A stretch of DNA of 64,000 bases, taken from positions 124,001-188,000 of the forward strand of contig JAHLKH010000017.1 in the NCBI GenBank assembly GCA_025526915.1, in the 5' to 3' direction. Made by a program: the position numbers and the translations under genes. This DNA is from Entophlyctis helioformis. Taxonomy: Eukaryota; Chytridiomycota; Chytridiomycetes; Chytridiales; Chytriomycetaceae. The notes beneath the pieces are model-generated. The model saw only the letters and a list, made by a program, of their open reading frames with translations. It did no database searches and had not been told where the DNA came from. Each line of letters begins with the position of its first letter. Position 1 is the first letter of the stretch. Below are positions 10,491 to 21,547 of this stretch, piece by piece.

Positions 10491-11156
10491 TACGTGGCAC
10501 CATTGACCATGCAGCGCTCTGCGGCAGATGCTGCCCATGCTTGCGGCCGAGTCGCCACCCACCCCTTGTGTGCCAATTGGGCCGTTCCAGATTTCAAATT
10601 TTGAGTGCGGCAAACATGGCGTCATGGCCAAAATCGGGATTATTGCCGGTGGCACGGTATGCATCATCCACATGAACGGGTGGCGTCCTCAAAGTTTCCA
10701 GTCGGCCCAATTGCCAACGACACACTTGCAGGATACACCGCAGCGGCACTTGGAACTCGTCGAGCATGCAGGAGCGTGCCTGCCATGCCGGCTTGCCGGT
10801 GCCAGCAGGAATCCGTCGCCTGCAGACATGCACTTGTGCGCAGTGAGTACGCTGGCATGGCTCGGCACGCCTTGTGCACCAAGGGTAGACCTCGTGCACG
10901 CCTTGTGCACCTCGGGTAGGCTGCATGCACGGTCGGCGATCTCGGTTGGCGCAGTCGCACTGGTGGGCAGCCGCTCGTGGCTCATCAGCCGCGCGAAAAA
11001 ATGGCTCGGCCGTTTGGCATCGTCGGGCTCGTCCACTTTGTGTCTCCTGAGCCTCGATGCTTCCGCTCTCCTCTCCTCAAAACCCGACGCAGTCCCTCCT
11101 CGACATCACCTCCGCATCCGCACCCCAATCCGCATCCCAATCCACCCATCGCGGCG
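10491..11156. other. Intergenic region between paralogues 2 and 3
   Basis: About 670 bp with no gene. A pair of direct repeats of the type CACGCCTTGTGCACC(N2)GGGTAG occurs at 10866-10886 and 10896-10918; each contains a GTGCAC palindrome, so they could be protein-binding sites in the promoter of paralogue 3. CCNCATCC-type repeats lie just before the start. Confidence 0.45.
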
Positions 11157-12033
11157 ATGAGCAGCAGCAACCCCCCGTCGTCGGCATCTGCCGGCGCAAC
11201 ACCCGCACCAAAGAAGTCCTTCCGTCACAACCTCAAGCTCCCAATCGTAAGTGCCCTGCACCGCTGCTCGCATGTCTGCGACGGCCCGTCCTTGTGCTCT
11301 CTCCCATGCACCACTCCCTACAGCCCCATTGGCGTTCTGCCATGCCGCTCAGCCAATCCGTCGTTGCTCACAAGATATTTGCTCTCTGTGCGCCGCACCC
11401 CTCCACATGGCCATTGGACATGGTGCACAAACGCCCATTATCGGCCGCCTACGCTGCTGCAACAACAACAACTGCACTCGGCACCTCCTCTGCGACACCC
11501 CCTCAACCACACTGGCTGTCTCGCCTTTCGTCACGGCCGGCAATGCTTGCGTGCGCTCGGCTTCCATCGCCCACTCTGTGCGTCTTGGAAAATTGTCGGG
11601 TGGCTGCATAACGTCAATTTTGATGTTGGAATGGCCGCCTGGTTGAATGCGGCCGGCTGTTCATCTGCCCTCGCCTGCACATGCTCGGCGTGCATCCCTG
11701 ACTGTCTTGCGGCACACAGGAGCTGCGATCTCGGTTCACGCCGCCATACGACTCGTACGTCGCCCACCTGCTCGACATCACCAGCCAAATCGACCCAAAG
11801 TCCTGCCCGCTTGAGGTCCACAACTCGCTGCTGAATGCGCCGAAGGGATCAAAGTGGACCGTCTGGATCAACGAAGAGCTGCGCAACCGCTTCCTCGAGA
11901 GCAAGCAGGCCATGCTGCCCACCGGCACGCACGGCCAGTTTGTCGCTCTGCTGCTCGCCCTCAAGGACGAACATGTCCGTCGATCGCTGCTGAATTCGCC
12001 GTCCTCGTCTTCGGCGACAGCTGGTGCACACGG

Positions 12034-12065
<32 letters not shown>

Positions 12066-13834
12066 CTCAGGCTCAGGCTCGTGTCGCGGCCGTCGCGTCC
12101 TCCATTCCGTCGGCTTCATCCGCATCGGCGCGTGCATCGCCAAAGCACATGACCTCGGTGGCACCTTCCGCTGAGCATGCGTCTGCGGCGTCTTCAAGCG
12201 GCTATCATTATGACGCATCTTTTTCAAGCGCCGCCGCCAGCAGAGCCCAGAGTGGCACGAGCTCGGCGGCACCTGCCGCAGCCTCTTCGCGTGATTATCC
12301 AAGCCGCCAACCACCTTCGGCGTCCTTGTCACCGTCGTCGTCGTCATCGTCATGGCAACCGCCGCCGCTCCAGTACCACCACCCCCATCAGCCGCCGCAC
12401 CGCACGCAGCATCACGATCCGTACCTTGCTCGCAATCACCGCCTACAGCAACAGTACCACTACCAGCATCAGCGTAGCCACCACGAGCTTTCGCCGCTGA
12501 ATGTCTCGTCAATCACACCGCCCTCGTCCGCGTCAAGCCCCGCCATGCGTCCACTGTCGCATCTGTCCTACGCTGCCCACCAACCGCACACGATGCATCC
12601 ACAGCGCCAGCCTCTGGAGCAGAACGGCCACCAACAGCACCAAGAGCCACACCAGCAGCACCATGCACACCACTCCAGATCGCTTTCATACGCATCTGCA
12701 TCGTCTGACAACCACCTGCAGAGCACCGCTCAGCCTCAGCGAAAGCGATCGTCGACTATCCCTCTCTACGTGCCTCCCCAAGGCTACCTCACAAGGCCTC
12801 TTCTCGACGACGCTCGCCAAGATCCAGACGGACACTATGTGCACCGAGTATCGTCGGACAATGACCACCAGCAGCATCAGCAGCACATGCATCCGCAGTA
12901 TGAGCATCGGCCAATGGCATATCGCATGCAAATGCTCTCTTCGTCCCTGACGACTGGCGGCTATGACGGCTTTAGCGATGTGGAGCATCAAGGACACCCT
13001 GCATTCAGCCATGCGCGTTCATCTCTGCAGCAGCATGCGCATCGCGCAACACTGCCTCCACCCCAGTCTTTGCTCGCCAGGGCCGATCAGCTTGCTGGAT
13101 CATCCGCCCCATTGTCAACGTCCATGCCGGCGTCTGCATTCGCGCCAGCAGCTGCCCGTTTGCCCATCTTCACGTCGGCGCCTGCAGCACATTCTCTGGC
13201 ATCAATGGTGCATCCCATCCAATCGTCACAGCCACAGTCATTGTCCGCCTCGTTCACACTCGCTCCCATTGACCCGCTGCGTCAGATCCCCCGCTCCACT
13301 CCGCAGCCATCATCGATCCCTTCGTACCACCGCCCGCCACAACCGCCCGTGCAGCACAGCGTCGGAACATTGACACTCCCAATGGTGTCGCCAAGACTGC
13401 AAGACGCAGGCTATCAGGCAGGCTCAGACACAACCGGACAGCAGCCCGAGCACCTGGCGTTGATTAGCCGGAAACGGTCCTTGGAACAACGGTCTCTTGC
13501 GGATGAGGACCTGCAAAACAGCGAGTCTCAGAAGCAGCACCACCATAATCAAGTACAGCAGCAGCGCCTTCAGCAACATCCGCACCAAATTCAACAGCAG
13601 GATATGCATAGAGAGGATAGAGATAGAGATTCGCTGTTCCTTGTTCATCAGCATCATACTGTTAATACTGCACAGCCAGGAACGCTCGACACGGCCACTC
13701 GCTCGCACATGCAGCCGCCCGTTCCTAGATATAGAGCGAGCTCCGCAGTGCCAAACTCGGCGATTGTCCAAGCACATACTCTCGACGACAACTTGTCACT
13801 GAGTGACGCAAGTGCGTCTCCAAGCGCGACTTAA
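11157..13834 (+). CDS. Tandem family member 3: WTVWI-domain protein with long prion-like tail
   Basis: Exon 1 is only 90 nt (11157-11246) and ends KKSFRHNLKLPI; the phase-0 intron is 473 nt, the longest in the window. Exon 2 (11720-13834) starts with the shared domain: ELRSRFTPPYDSY, a helix LLDITSQ, APKGSKWTVWINEELRNRF and a hydrophobic FVALLLAL. The protein totals about 734 residues, most of it a Gln/His/Ser/Pro tail containing CAG-encoded glutamine at 12035-12064 and Tyr-His-rich patches. No membrane segment or known domain is seen. It is the best-preserved member because both exons read without interruption, so it should be used to define the domain limits. Function unknown; a regulatory role is inferred only from tail composition. 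Confidence 0.68.
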
Positions 13835-13990
13835 TAAACGAACTCTAGATTGGCTCGAGAGCATGCGATCAGGAGTACTCAAACGTGCTCCAAGTTGTCT
13901 ACAGCCAGCCACTGGCAGCCACAGCCGCTGACATGTCTTGCCATCTCGGCCCTGCTTATCCTTCCAACTGAATTGTTGAGGCTTTCGGCC

Positions 13991-15223
13991 ATGTTTCAAC
14001 GATTGCCGATCGAGCTGGTCGAGTCCATCTGTGGCTATCTGACTGTCGCCGACCTGCTGCTCCTTGCGCGGGCTAGCAAGCACTTCTACCAGCTGGCCAA
14101 AGCATCTGGATACTTGTGGAAAGCAGCTGTCCTCCACATCGGCAACGGCTCTCTCCAGCCATCGCCGTCGGATGCCATGGCGATAGTCGCGTCGCAGTTC
14201 GCGACTCGCCAAAGTGCGTCGTCTGCCCCTTCATCGACTGAGGCTCGCCGTGCCTTCAAGCGTCGGCGTCTCAATGCCGCACCAACGCAGCCAGCATCGC
14301 AGCCAACTTTTTCGCCACACCAAGATACTGCAGAGCCTGAGCTTGTCGGCTCGCCTGCCTCGCTTCACCTATCGTTGCGGCTCCTCAACCGCCTCGCCCC
14401 CTGTCTGCGAAACGTGCGCCGTCTGACAACAGCGTGCTTTGAAGACGCCAGCAACCATCAGGTCATGCTTCTGGCGCCATTCCTTCCCAGCCTCACCATC
14501 GTCGACCTGCCGCGCAACTCGTCGCTCACAGACGACGCCATGTCAATCCTGACGCTCTCCTGCCCGACCATCAAGTCCCTGAATCTCGATCGCTGTCGAG
14601 GCCTCACACCGAAATCCATGCGGCTCATTGCCGAGCGGCTGGCATGCATCGAGACGCTGAACTGCTCGGGCACACGCGTCGCAACAACGCGGTCCTTGTT
14701 GTCGCTCTTTGAGCAGCGGTCGTCGACTCTGCGTCGCATTTCCCTTGCCAACTGCTGCTGGGTGGAATGGGACATTGTGCTGCTGGGCGACGGCCATGGA
14801 CATCGAGTTCACAACCTGCAAGACACTCTGGCCGAAGATGGAGGCATGGCTGCCCCTGGCCATGACGACGGCATCGATCCTCCGAGCACTGCTCCCGGCT
14901 TGCTTGGATACGGCCACGGAATCAAGGGCATCGACACGTCGCGGCTGCTGTCGATGGATCTCTCGTGGAACATCCTCATCACTGGCCGTCTTCTCGTCAT
15001 GTTTGCCAATCGCCGGGCTGCCGATGCCGTTGCTTGCAGCAGCCACCGCCCAGCCTCAACGCTGGCGCTGGACATGCGGTTCTGCGACGACATGGTGGTG
15101 GACGACATCAAGGCAGCCGAAGCAGTCAAGGATGCCCATCTCTCCATCACACACAATGCCCAACTGCAGAATCACAGTGTCGAGTCCATCAGAGACTTTA
15201 TCAAGTGGTTGTACAGCTCGTGA
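13991..15223 (+). CDS. F-box protein with leucine-rich repeats
   Basis: Single exon, about 410 residues from the ATG at 13991; the frame is open further upstream to 13850, but the F-box begins at the chosen methionine (FQRLPIELVESICGYLTVAD, then LLLARASKHFYQLAK). F-box domains bind Skp1 in SCF ubiquitin ligases. The middle carries cysteine-type leucine-rich repeats (LTDDAMSILTLSCPTIKSLN, LTPKSMRLIAERL, STLRRISLANCCWVEW), the usual substrate-recognition part. Two more weak repeats surround the MDLSWN and LALDMRFC strands near the C-terminus. No intron is evident. The substrate is unknown. It starts 157 bp after the third tandem paralogue. Confidence 0.8.
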   Translation: MFQRLPIELVESICGYLTVADLLLLARASKHFYQLAKASGYLWKAAVLHIGNGSLQPSPSDAMAIVASQFATRQSASSAPSSTEARRAFKRRRLNAAPTQPASQPTFSPHQDTAEPELVGSPASLHLSLRLLNRLAPCLRNVRRLTTACFEDASNHQVMLLAPFLPSLTIVDLPRNSSLTDDAMSILTLSCPTIKSLNLDRCRGLTPKSMRLIAERLACIETLNCSGTRVATTRSLLSLFEQRSSTLRRISLANCCWVEWDIVLLGDGHGHRVHNLQDTLAEDGGMAAPGHDDGIDPPSTAPGLLGYGHGIKGIDTSRLLSMDLSWNILITGRLLVMFANRRAADAVACSSHRPASTLALDMRFCDDMVVDDIKAAEAVKDAHLSITHNAQLQNHSVESIRDFIKWLYSS

Positions 15224-15520
15224 TGGTGCTGCGCGTCGCATTCGTCTGTCGGACCCAACCGGACTCCCACAGAGTGGCCCGCGACTGTTTGTGTGGATGT
15301 CTTTGGCCCGCGTGGGTCGACCTGGACTGCCCAAAAATGAATCTGGTTCCCCAAACACACCGCATAGACCTAGAGTATTCAAGTATAGTGGCTCTGTACA
15401 CACTACCGTTCAACTGTCTCTTCCATTGAGTCCAAGCCCAGCCACGCTTTCCAGACCCTGCCTCGCCCCACGCACCAATATCCCAAGCGAACCTCGATTG
15501 TCGCGTCCCCAGTACCACGC

Positions 15521-17673
15521 ATGTCATTTCAGTCACCGCTGCAAGCGGCGTGGCAGCCAGTTACAGATGCCCGCGACGGATTTCCAGCATCCCAGTCATC
15601 GTCAGAGACCGCCATGCCGGCCAAAGATGCAGCTGTAACTGTCAGCCATCCCAGCCTTCACCACAACGACGCTCGCCATGTCCATGATTTCAGGTCGGGC
15701 CAACACCAGCACCAGCCCCAACCCCAGATCCCGCTGCCTGCTGAGCCGTCTGCCTTGAGCAGCGCGCCGTTCCCGCCTTTGAGAGAAGCGGCATCAGCAA
15801 CAACAAACAGCCCGTCGACGCGTCAAGATTCGGCTGTTGCTGACGCGGCTGCAGCTATTGTCAAGCTGGCATCCAGGGGCGAGCCAGTATCGCTGCAAGT
15901 GCCTGTGTTCCAGAAGCGCCAGGCCGATGCGTCGGACAGCTCAAGCTTCGGCGACAACACGCCGACGGTCGCCCCTGCGGCTGGCGCAGCCTCTCCCTCT
16001 GACATGGCCTCCGGTCATCGCAGCACGCCTCGATCGAAGCGCAGAAAGGCAGACTTTGTCAGTACGTGCCCTTGCCTTTGCTGTGCTTTGCAGCGCTCTT
16101 GCCCGACCTTGCTTAACCCGCCAACCTCTTGCCTGCCGCTCCAAACGCCCATCCTCGGTTTGTGCAGACTACGCGTCCATTCTGATCCAGCGGCTGTTTG
16201 GATGCAGCTCTGCAGCGCCTGCCGGCTTTGACGTGCCGCTGCCCGCATTCATCAACACCATCATGAGCCGCACGCGCATCTCCGTCTCAACGCTCGTCAC
16301 CGCCTTCCTGTACCTCACACGCCTCAAATCCATGCACCCCAAATGCAAGGGCAATGAAGGCTCGGCACACCGCCTGACCCTGGCAGCCATTGTCATTGCC
16401 GCCAAGTTCATCTACGACGACACGTTCGACAACACCGCCTGGGCAGCCGTGTCTTCGGGGATCTTCCGGCTCGAGGAGATCAACAACATGGAGATGGAGA
16501 TCCTGCACTTTATGGGATACATTCTGTTTGTCACCGATGACAACTACCAGACCTTTTACGCAGCCGTCGATCGCGAGATTGGGCTCATCATGGTCGCCTC
16601 TGCGCCTGACACGGACATGGAGACGGCCATGGCCGCGACACGGAGACTGCGCGAGGCCCAGAAAATCGCGTTTGCTGCAGCGTCGGCATCGAGCGGCCAG
16701 ACGGTCGACATTGGCGCCATCGAAAAGTCTTGTTCGTCTCGTCCCATCGCCTGCTGTTGGCTCCGCAGGGTCATTGTCGGCCTCCAAGACAGCGGTGTCT
16801 GCCAGCACGGCCAGCTCGACAAGCGCAACCGAGGCATGGGCTTGCGCGAATGCAAACGCGGTCCGACCCGCGACGTACCCACCATCATCCAATGCGGCGG
16901 CTGCATACCAGCCTGCATCTCGCATCCCCGTGTACAATCCATACACGGCCGTTTCCGCACACGCGAGCACCGCCGTCGCTTCGTCCATGACGCGCACCAT
17001 CAGCCATGCAGACGGCTACCATCCACTGCAACAGCAATCGCTTCAGCAGCAAGACGTGCTGCCCTTTGCCATGGTGCCTCCTCCTCTTCCAAAGGCGGTG
17101 CGACATCAGCAAGACATGTCCATTCATGACCAGCATCAACACCAGATCCGTGCTCACAGCCACAGCATGCCTGTAGCGTATGCTAATCATCACCAGCAGC
17201 AGCCTCAGCAGCATATTCACCACCAACAGCAAATGGCTCACGCACAACGGCTACAACAGCCTTCTGGCAATTCATACGCGCCGTCTCCGTACAGTATCAA
17301 GTCGCCAGGCTATGAAACTCTGTCGCACCATCATCACCAACACCAACAGCAGCCACAACACCAACACCAACACCAACAACATCAGGCGATGTACAGTTTA
17401 GATCCATTCCGGTTCGACAGCATGCAGTCAGGTCTCAGCGCATTCAACAGCCAAGGCCATCAGCAGCAGCAGCAGCAACACCGTCACCAGCAACACGGGA
17501 TCCATTCATGGCCCAGCAGCAACGCTCAGCACGCTCAGCACGCTCAGCACGCTCAGCAACATGCCAGCATGCCAGGACTGCGATCCCAGCACGACCAGCA
17601 TCGCCAAGCCGCCTCGCATGCCAACCACGACCTCGATCTGCAGTCGTACATATCTGCATCGTTTCCCATCTGA
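15521..17673 (+). CDS. PHO80-like cyclin with long Gln/His-rich C-terminal tail
   Basis: Exons 15521-16061, 16168-16726 and 16806-17673 (about 655 residues). Exon 1 is disordered and ends in a basic RSKRRKADF. The cyclin box fills exon 2: FINTIMSRTRISVSTLVTAF, YLTRLKSMHP, HRLTLAAIVIAAKFIYDD, NTAWAAVSSGIFRLEEIN, MEMEILHFMGY. This is the Pho80/Pcl type, which partners Pho85-like cyclin-dependent kinases in phosphate and cell-cycle signalling. The 79-nt second intron (16727-16805) is needed to move from the cyclin frame to the tail frame; its donor GTCTTG is weak. The tail of almost 290 residues has Q, H and QH repeats and an AQHAQHAQH run, far beyond the size of yeast Pho80. Confidence 0.82.
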
Positions 17674-17807
17674 CATGCCAACCACATCGACAGCACTCTG
17701 TCACATCGCATGATGCGGCCAGTTGGTGCGGTTGCATGGCCCGATCCACACAAGAATAGACTACTTCTAAACCGAGCAGAATAAAGGGGCATCACAAGGC
17801 ACTGCTA

Positions 17808-20407
17808 CTATTGAGCAAACAGGTTGGGGTAAAAGAAAAGTCCCTCTTGCGTGTCGTCGCGACACGTGAGCCCTGCCCGCTCAGTCATCTGCCGTTCATC
17901 CGTGGTCAGTATCAAGGCTCCAGCATCCAACCATGCTTGCATGGGACGGCGCAGTCGACTCACAAGCAGCTGCTCATTGGCAAGCATGATGGATATGCCC
18001 TGTCGTTTGGCGAGATCAATCGCCGTCAGACCAGTCGGTGCGTCCTGTTCAAAGAGCGACAAGATACGCGATGCAACAGCATCATCGCTATGGTGGAGTA
18101 AACATCCAAAGAGCATGTCAAGTCATCTGCATCATCCTCCATCGCAAGACACGGATACGGCAAGCCAAGCAGGAATCACAGCATGGCAATACAGGGGAAC
18201 AAAAAGGATATCTGACTGTACAACGCGAAGACCGCTCTCAAACGTGTGGATGCGGAACGGCAGACGCAGTCGCTCAAACTCGAGCGTCGAGCGGTAAAGA
18301 TCCTCTGGCGACACAAGAGCTGAATCCACGGCGTTGGAAAACGTCAGAAACCGTCCAGATCGTCGCATGCAAGCCACAGGGTCGCATACCAACACCACGC
18401 GCTCGGTTGAAGAGGCAGTACAAATCGGTCAGCGCCATCATGTCCGTGTGTCCCGGCTTGAACACCTGGTCCAAGAAATCTGCCATCTGGCGCGCCAGCT
18501 CCTGTGTGTACAAATCACCGGCCGTCTCCTTGGTGACTGGGTTGGAGATGCCAAGCTCCGTCAGGTACTTGCGGAACGTGGCCATTTCAGGCGAGTCGCT
18601 GCCGCCCTGCTCCGATGTCGACGCGAGTTTGGCACTGATGGATTCCGCGAGCTTGACCATCTCGGACGCCTTTTCCATGAGCGAGGCAAGGTCGCTGAAT
18701 GCATCGCCGACGGTGCTCTCCATCTGCTTCTTGTTCTGCTCGACTGTGCGCATGATACTCGCTGTTCATGGCAGCTTGCCGGTCAGCCGAGACACCAGGG
18801 ATGGCAAGCAGCAGCCTGCAAGGCACAATCGTACCAATGCCGACGCCACCGGTGGCTTGCACCGACGCAACCGATGATGTCTTGGCCAGCGGCTTGGGCT
18901 CTTCTTTGATCTGAGTTCAGTAGAGTCAGCAAGCAACCTGTCAGCAGGTCGTTGCCTGCGCAAGCTTACCACCCATGCCTTGGCGCCAACAGCCAGACGA
19001 AGCTGTTTGAGAGCGTCATTCATGTTGCCGCCGCGGAATGAAAGCTTGAGGACAGCAACCACGCCGCCCTTGGCGCTGCTGCTGCTGTTGCTATTGCCCG
19101 ACACGCTCAGTTGTGGAAGGGATGCACCAACAGATGCAAGTGAGAGCGGCCGCTTGTCCTGCGGTAAACTGCTTGCTCCAAATGGCGATGCAGTAGGAGA
19201 CGCAGTCGATGCTGCTGCTGGAGACGACGATGGCAGCATTGTCCCGCAGACTTCGCATTCCCGAAGCTCTGAATGGTTCAGGAATGTGCACGCTGGGCAC
19301 TGGATCTGGCCTTTGTCTGCTGAGGCTGCCAGTGTCGCGGCATTGCTGCTGCCGCTGTTGCTGCTGCTGTCACCGTGCTTGTTGAGTATCATGCTGGCAT
19401 TGGCGTCTGGATACATGGCAGGCATCGACGACATTGACGATGGCGTTCCAGCCATCTTCAGCGGAACGCGCGGCTGTGTCGCGCCAACGCCGCAAAGCTC
19501 GCACTTGGTCTGACTGCCACTGTTGATGTTCTCGCAGATCTCGCATGTCCAGTCGGCGTACTGCTGCTCAGATGGACGCGACAGAGGGATCATGGCAGCT
19601 GCGGTGTTGTCGGCAGGCCGTGGAGTGGCCAGGGACGACACGGATGCCATAGAGTAGGATGCCGATGCCGACGACGCAGCGACTGCTTCCGCAGGCCGTG
19701 TGTTTGGAACCCCGCACAGACTGCACTTTGCCAGACTGCCTGGGTTGACATTCTCGCAGATCTCGCACGTCCAGTCGGGCAGAAGCATCGACGATGACGA
19801 CGGATGGTCGGCGTTGGCCGTATGGTCCTGTCGGCCCGCAGACAAATCTGCTGCTGATGCTGCACTGGCCGACAGCGGCGAGGCTGTGGCTGTGGCCGCC
19901 AGCTTAAGAGTGATCTTGGGCGATGTGCGCAGGAAGCCTGGCTGTTGTCATGCCCGTCGTCAGCGTGGCACAGCATGCCGATGGGCGACGGCAGGCACTC
20001 TCACCGACGAGTCAATCTCCTGCACGACGGCGAGAGACAGCTGCACCCCATGGCCCTTGGCTTCGTCGACCCACAGGATCCGGTGCGATGTGATGTACAC
20101 GCTGCCGGCGTCGAGGTCCTTGAGCCGTTCCGCGCTGCGCATGCATCCACCGTCGTCAGCAGAGCGCACGGCATGCCGGCCATGCCAGGGTCTGTTGAGG
20201 GCTGGCGGCGGCCCTGCGAGCACAAACAGGCACGCACCCGTTGTAGAGGCCCACGTCGCCGACTGTGACCCCCACGGTCTCGCCCTGCAGCAGCACTGGC
20301 CGCTTGGCGACCGTCAGGTCCAGTGGCTCAAGAAAGTCCATCGCCGGCTCGCCGCGTTGATGGTAAAGTGCGACGTTCGCGTTGCACTGAACTGTCAACC
20401 TCGACAT
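17808..20407 (-). CDS. VPS36: ESCRT-II subunit Vps36 with three NZF zinc fingers
   Basis: Seven exons (20407-20238, 20134-20005, 19941-18970, 18910-18835, 18761-18390, 18319-18217, 18087-17808), 700 residues; all phases agree. Exons 1-2 encode the first half of the GLUE domain (DAGSVYITSHRILW), which binds phosphoinositides and ubiquitin. Exon 3 continues with three Npl4-type zinc fingers at about residues 156, 230 and 314 (two begin DWTCEICEN; the third is CPACTFLNHSELRECEVC) inside the GLUE domain. The EAP30 winged-helix region follows: FSDLASLMEKASEMVKLAE, LGISNPVTKETAG, VSPEDLYRS, and CRDDTQEGLFFYPNLF at the end. Yeast Vps36 has two NZF insertions and animal proteins none. The protein acts at endosomes in multivesicular body sorting. 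Confidence 0.93.
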
Positions 20408-20450
20408 GACGACATGACGCCCTTCAAGTCGGGCGAGTGGCTGCGGATCT

Positions 20451-21517
20451 TCATTGGAAGTGGAGCAGTGCAAGGTCGCCAGCAAGCTGGGACGAGCAGA
20501 TCTCTGGGTAGCCAGCAGCGGCGCAAATGTCGCGCACGAAGTCGTCAACCTCATGGCCGCCTGGACACTGTTTCCAGTCGCTGTCGTGAACGCATCGCTT
20601 CTCGCCGTTGATGGCAATGGTGCAGCTGTTGCTGTTGTGGATTGCCAACGCATGATCAGCATGCCAGCCAGCTGCTGTTGGATGCAAGAGCAGCGTGCTT
20701 TGGGCCATGCGAGAGGATGTCTTACGTTACTCCAGCAGCCTGCGTGCGTGCAAGGGATTCACGGAGAAGGCGGCTGCCATATTCGCCGTCGACACACGCC
20801 TGCCAGCGATCGAGATCTGTCTGGTTGGGCGAGATTGCCCGCTTGAAGCACTCATGGCTGCCTGCCGGGATGGACCGCCAGTGGTCGTTCTCGTTCTGGC
20901 ACTGGACAAACGAGAACCAGCGGTTTGCCTCTGGGAAGAGGTCTCGTGCACACAGCTGCTGGATGTTGCCGACACACTGAATGGCATCGAAGCATGATGT
21001 TGGCACATTGCAATCACGCCATTCATGCTCAGCATTACGCGTTGCTTGATCATGCACAGGCAGGAGCGGATCTGGCAGTCATGAAGCCCACCTCCGACTC
21101 CCCGTGCCTGCACACAAAGCCGTCTGGCTCGGCCTTGCCAATGTACTGCGTCGTCAGGTCTGTGATAGGCGCAACCGCCTCCACTGTGCGCATACCGCAT
21201 GTGTGAGCGCATGGCACTTGCGAGTGGGCGTCACGCAGGCAGGCAGGCAGACAGGCTTACAGACGGACGCAAACACACGCTCGCACAGTACGGCATCTGT
21301 TCAAGTGGCAATGACACGATAAGCTTATTATCCGCCCGTGGGTTGCAGTGGCCTGGCGAGTGCGGTACACACCGGGACACTTGGACATGACAAACAGCGT
21401 GACGGGCACTTTGGTCTGCATGCCCTGCACGCCCTGTCGCTGCAGCTGCACGGGGCTTGAGGCCACGCAGCCAAGCCATGTCGCCAGCACAATTGGCGTC
21501 AATGTCATCGCAAACAT
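20451..21517 (-). CDS. GILT-family lysosomal-type thiol reductase
   Basis: Five exons (21517-21373, 21296-21261, 21183-21092, 21027-20726, 20631-20451), about 251 residues. The start at 21517 gives a signal peptide (MFAMTLTPIVLATWLGCVA). Exon 1 ends VPVTLFVMSKCP and the 36-nt exon 2 supplies DAVLCERVFASV, which together rebuild the CPDAxxC redox motif of plant and fungal GILT proteins. Then VCRHGE (the family's CQHG-like signature), the ACVDGEYGSRLLRES helix and INGEKRC / CPGGHEVDDFVRDIC follow. These enzymes reduce disulfides in the secretory or vacuolar system. The last acceptor contains a tandem CAACAGCAACAG, so two in-frame variants differing by Asn-Ser are possible. Its stop is 43 bp before the VPS36 start on the same strand. 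Confidence 0.85.
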
Positions 21518-21547
21518 TTCGAGTTGCCCGAAAACCCAATTTTGGTC
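21518..21547. promoter_or_regulatory. Very compact divergent promoter (GILT / Rheb)
   Basis: Only 30 bp separate the proposed start codons of the minus-strand GILT gene and the plus-strand Rheb gene. Transcription must start inside or across the partner's coding or intron sequence, or one of the starts is misplaced. Confidence 0.45.
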
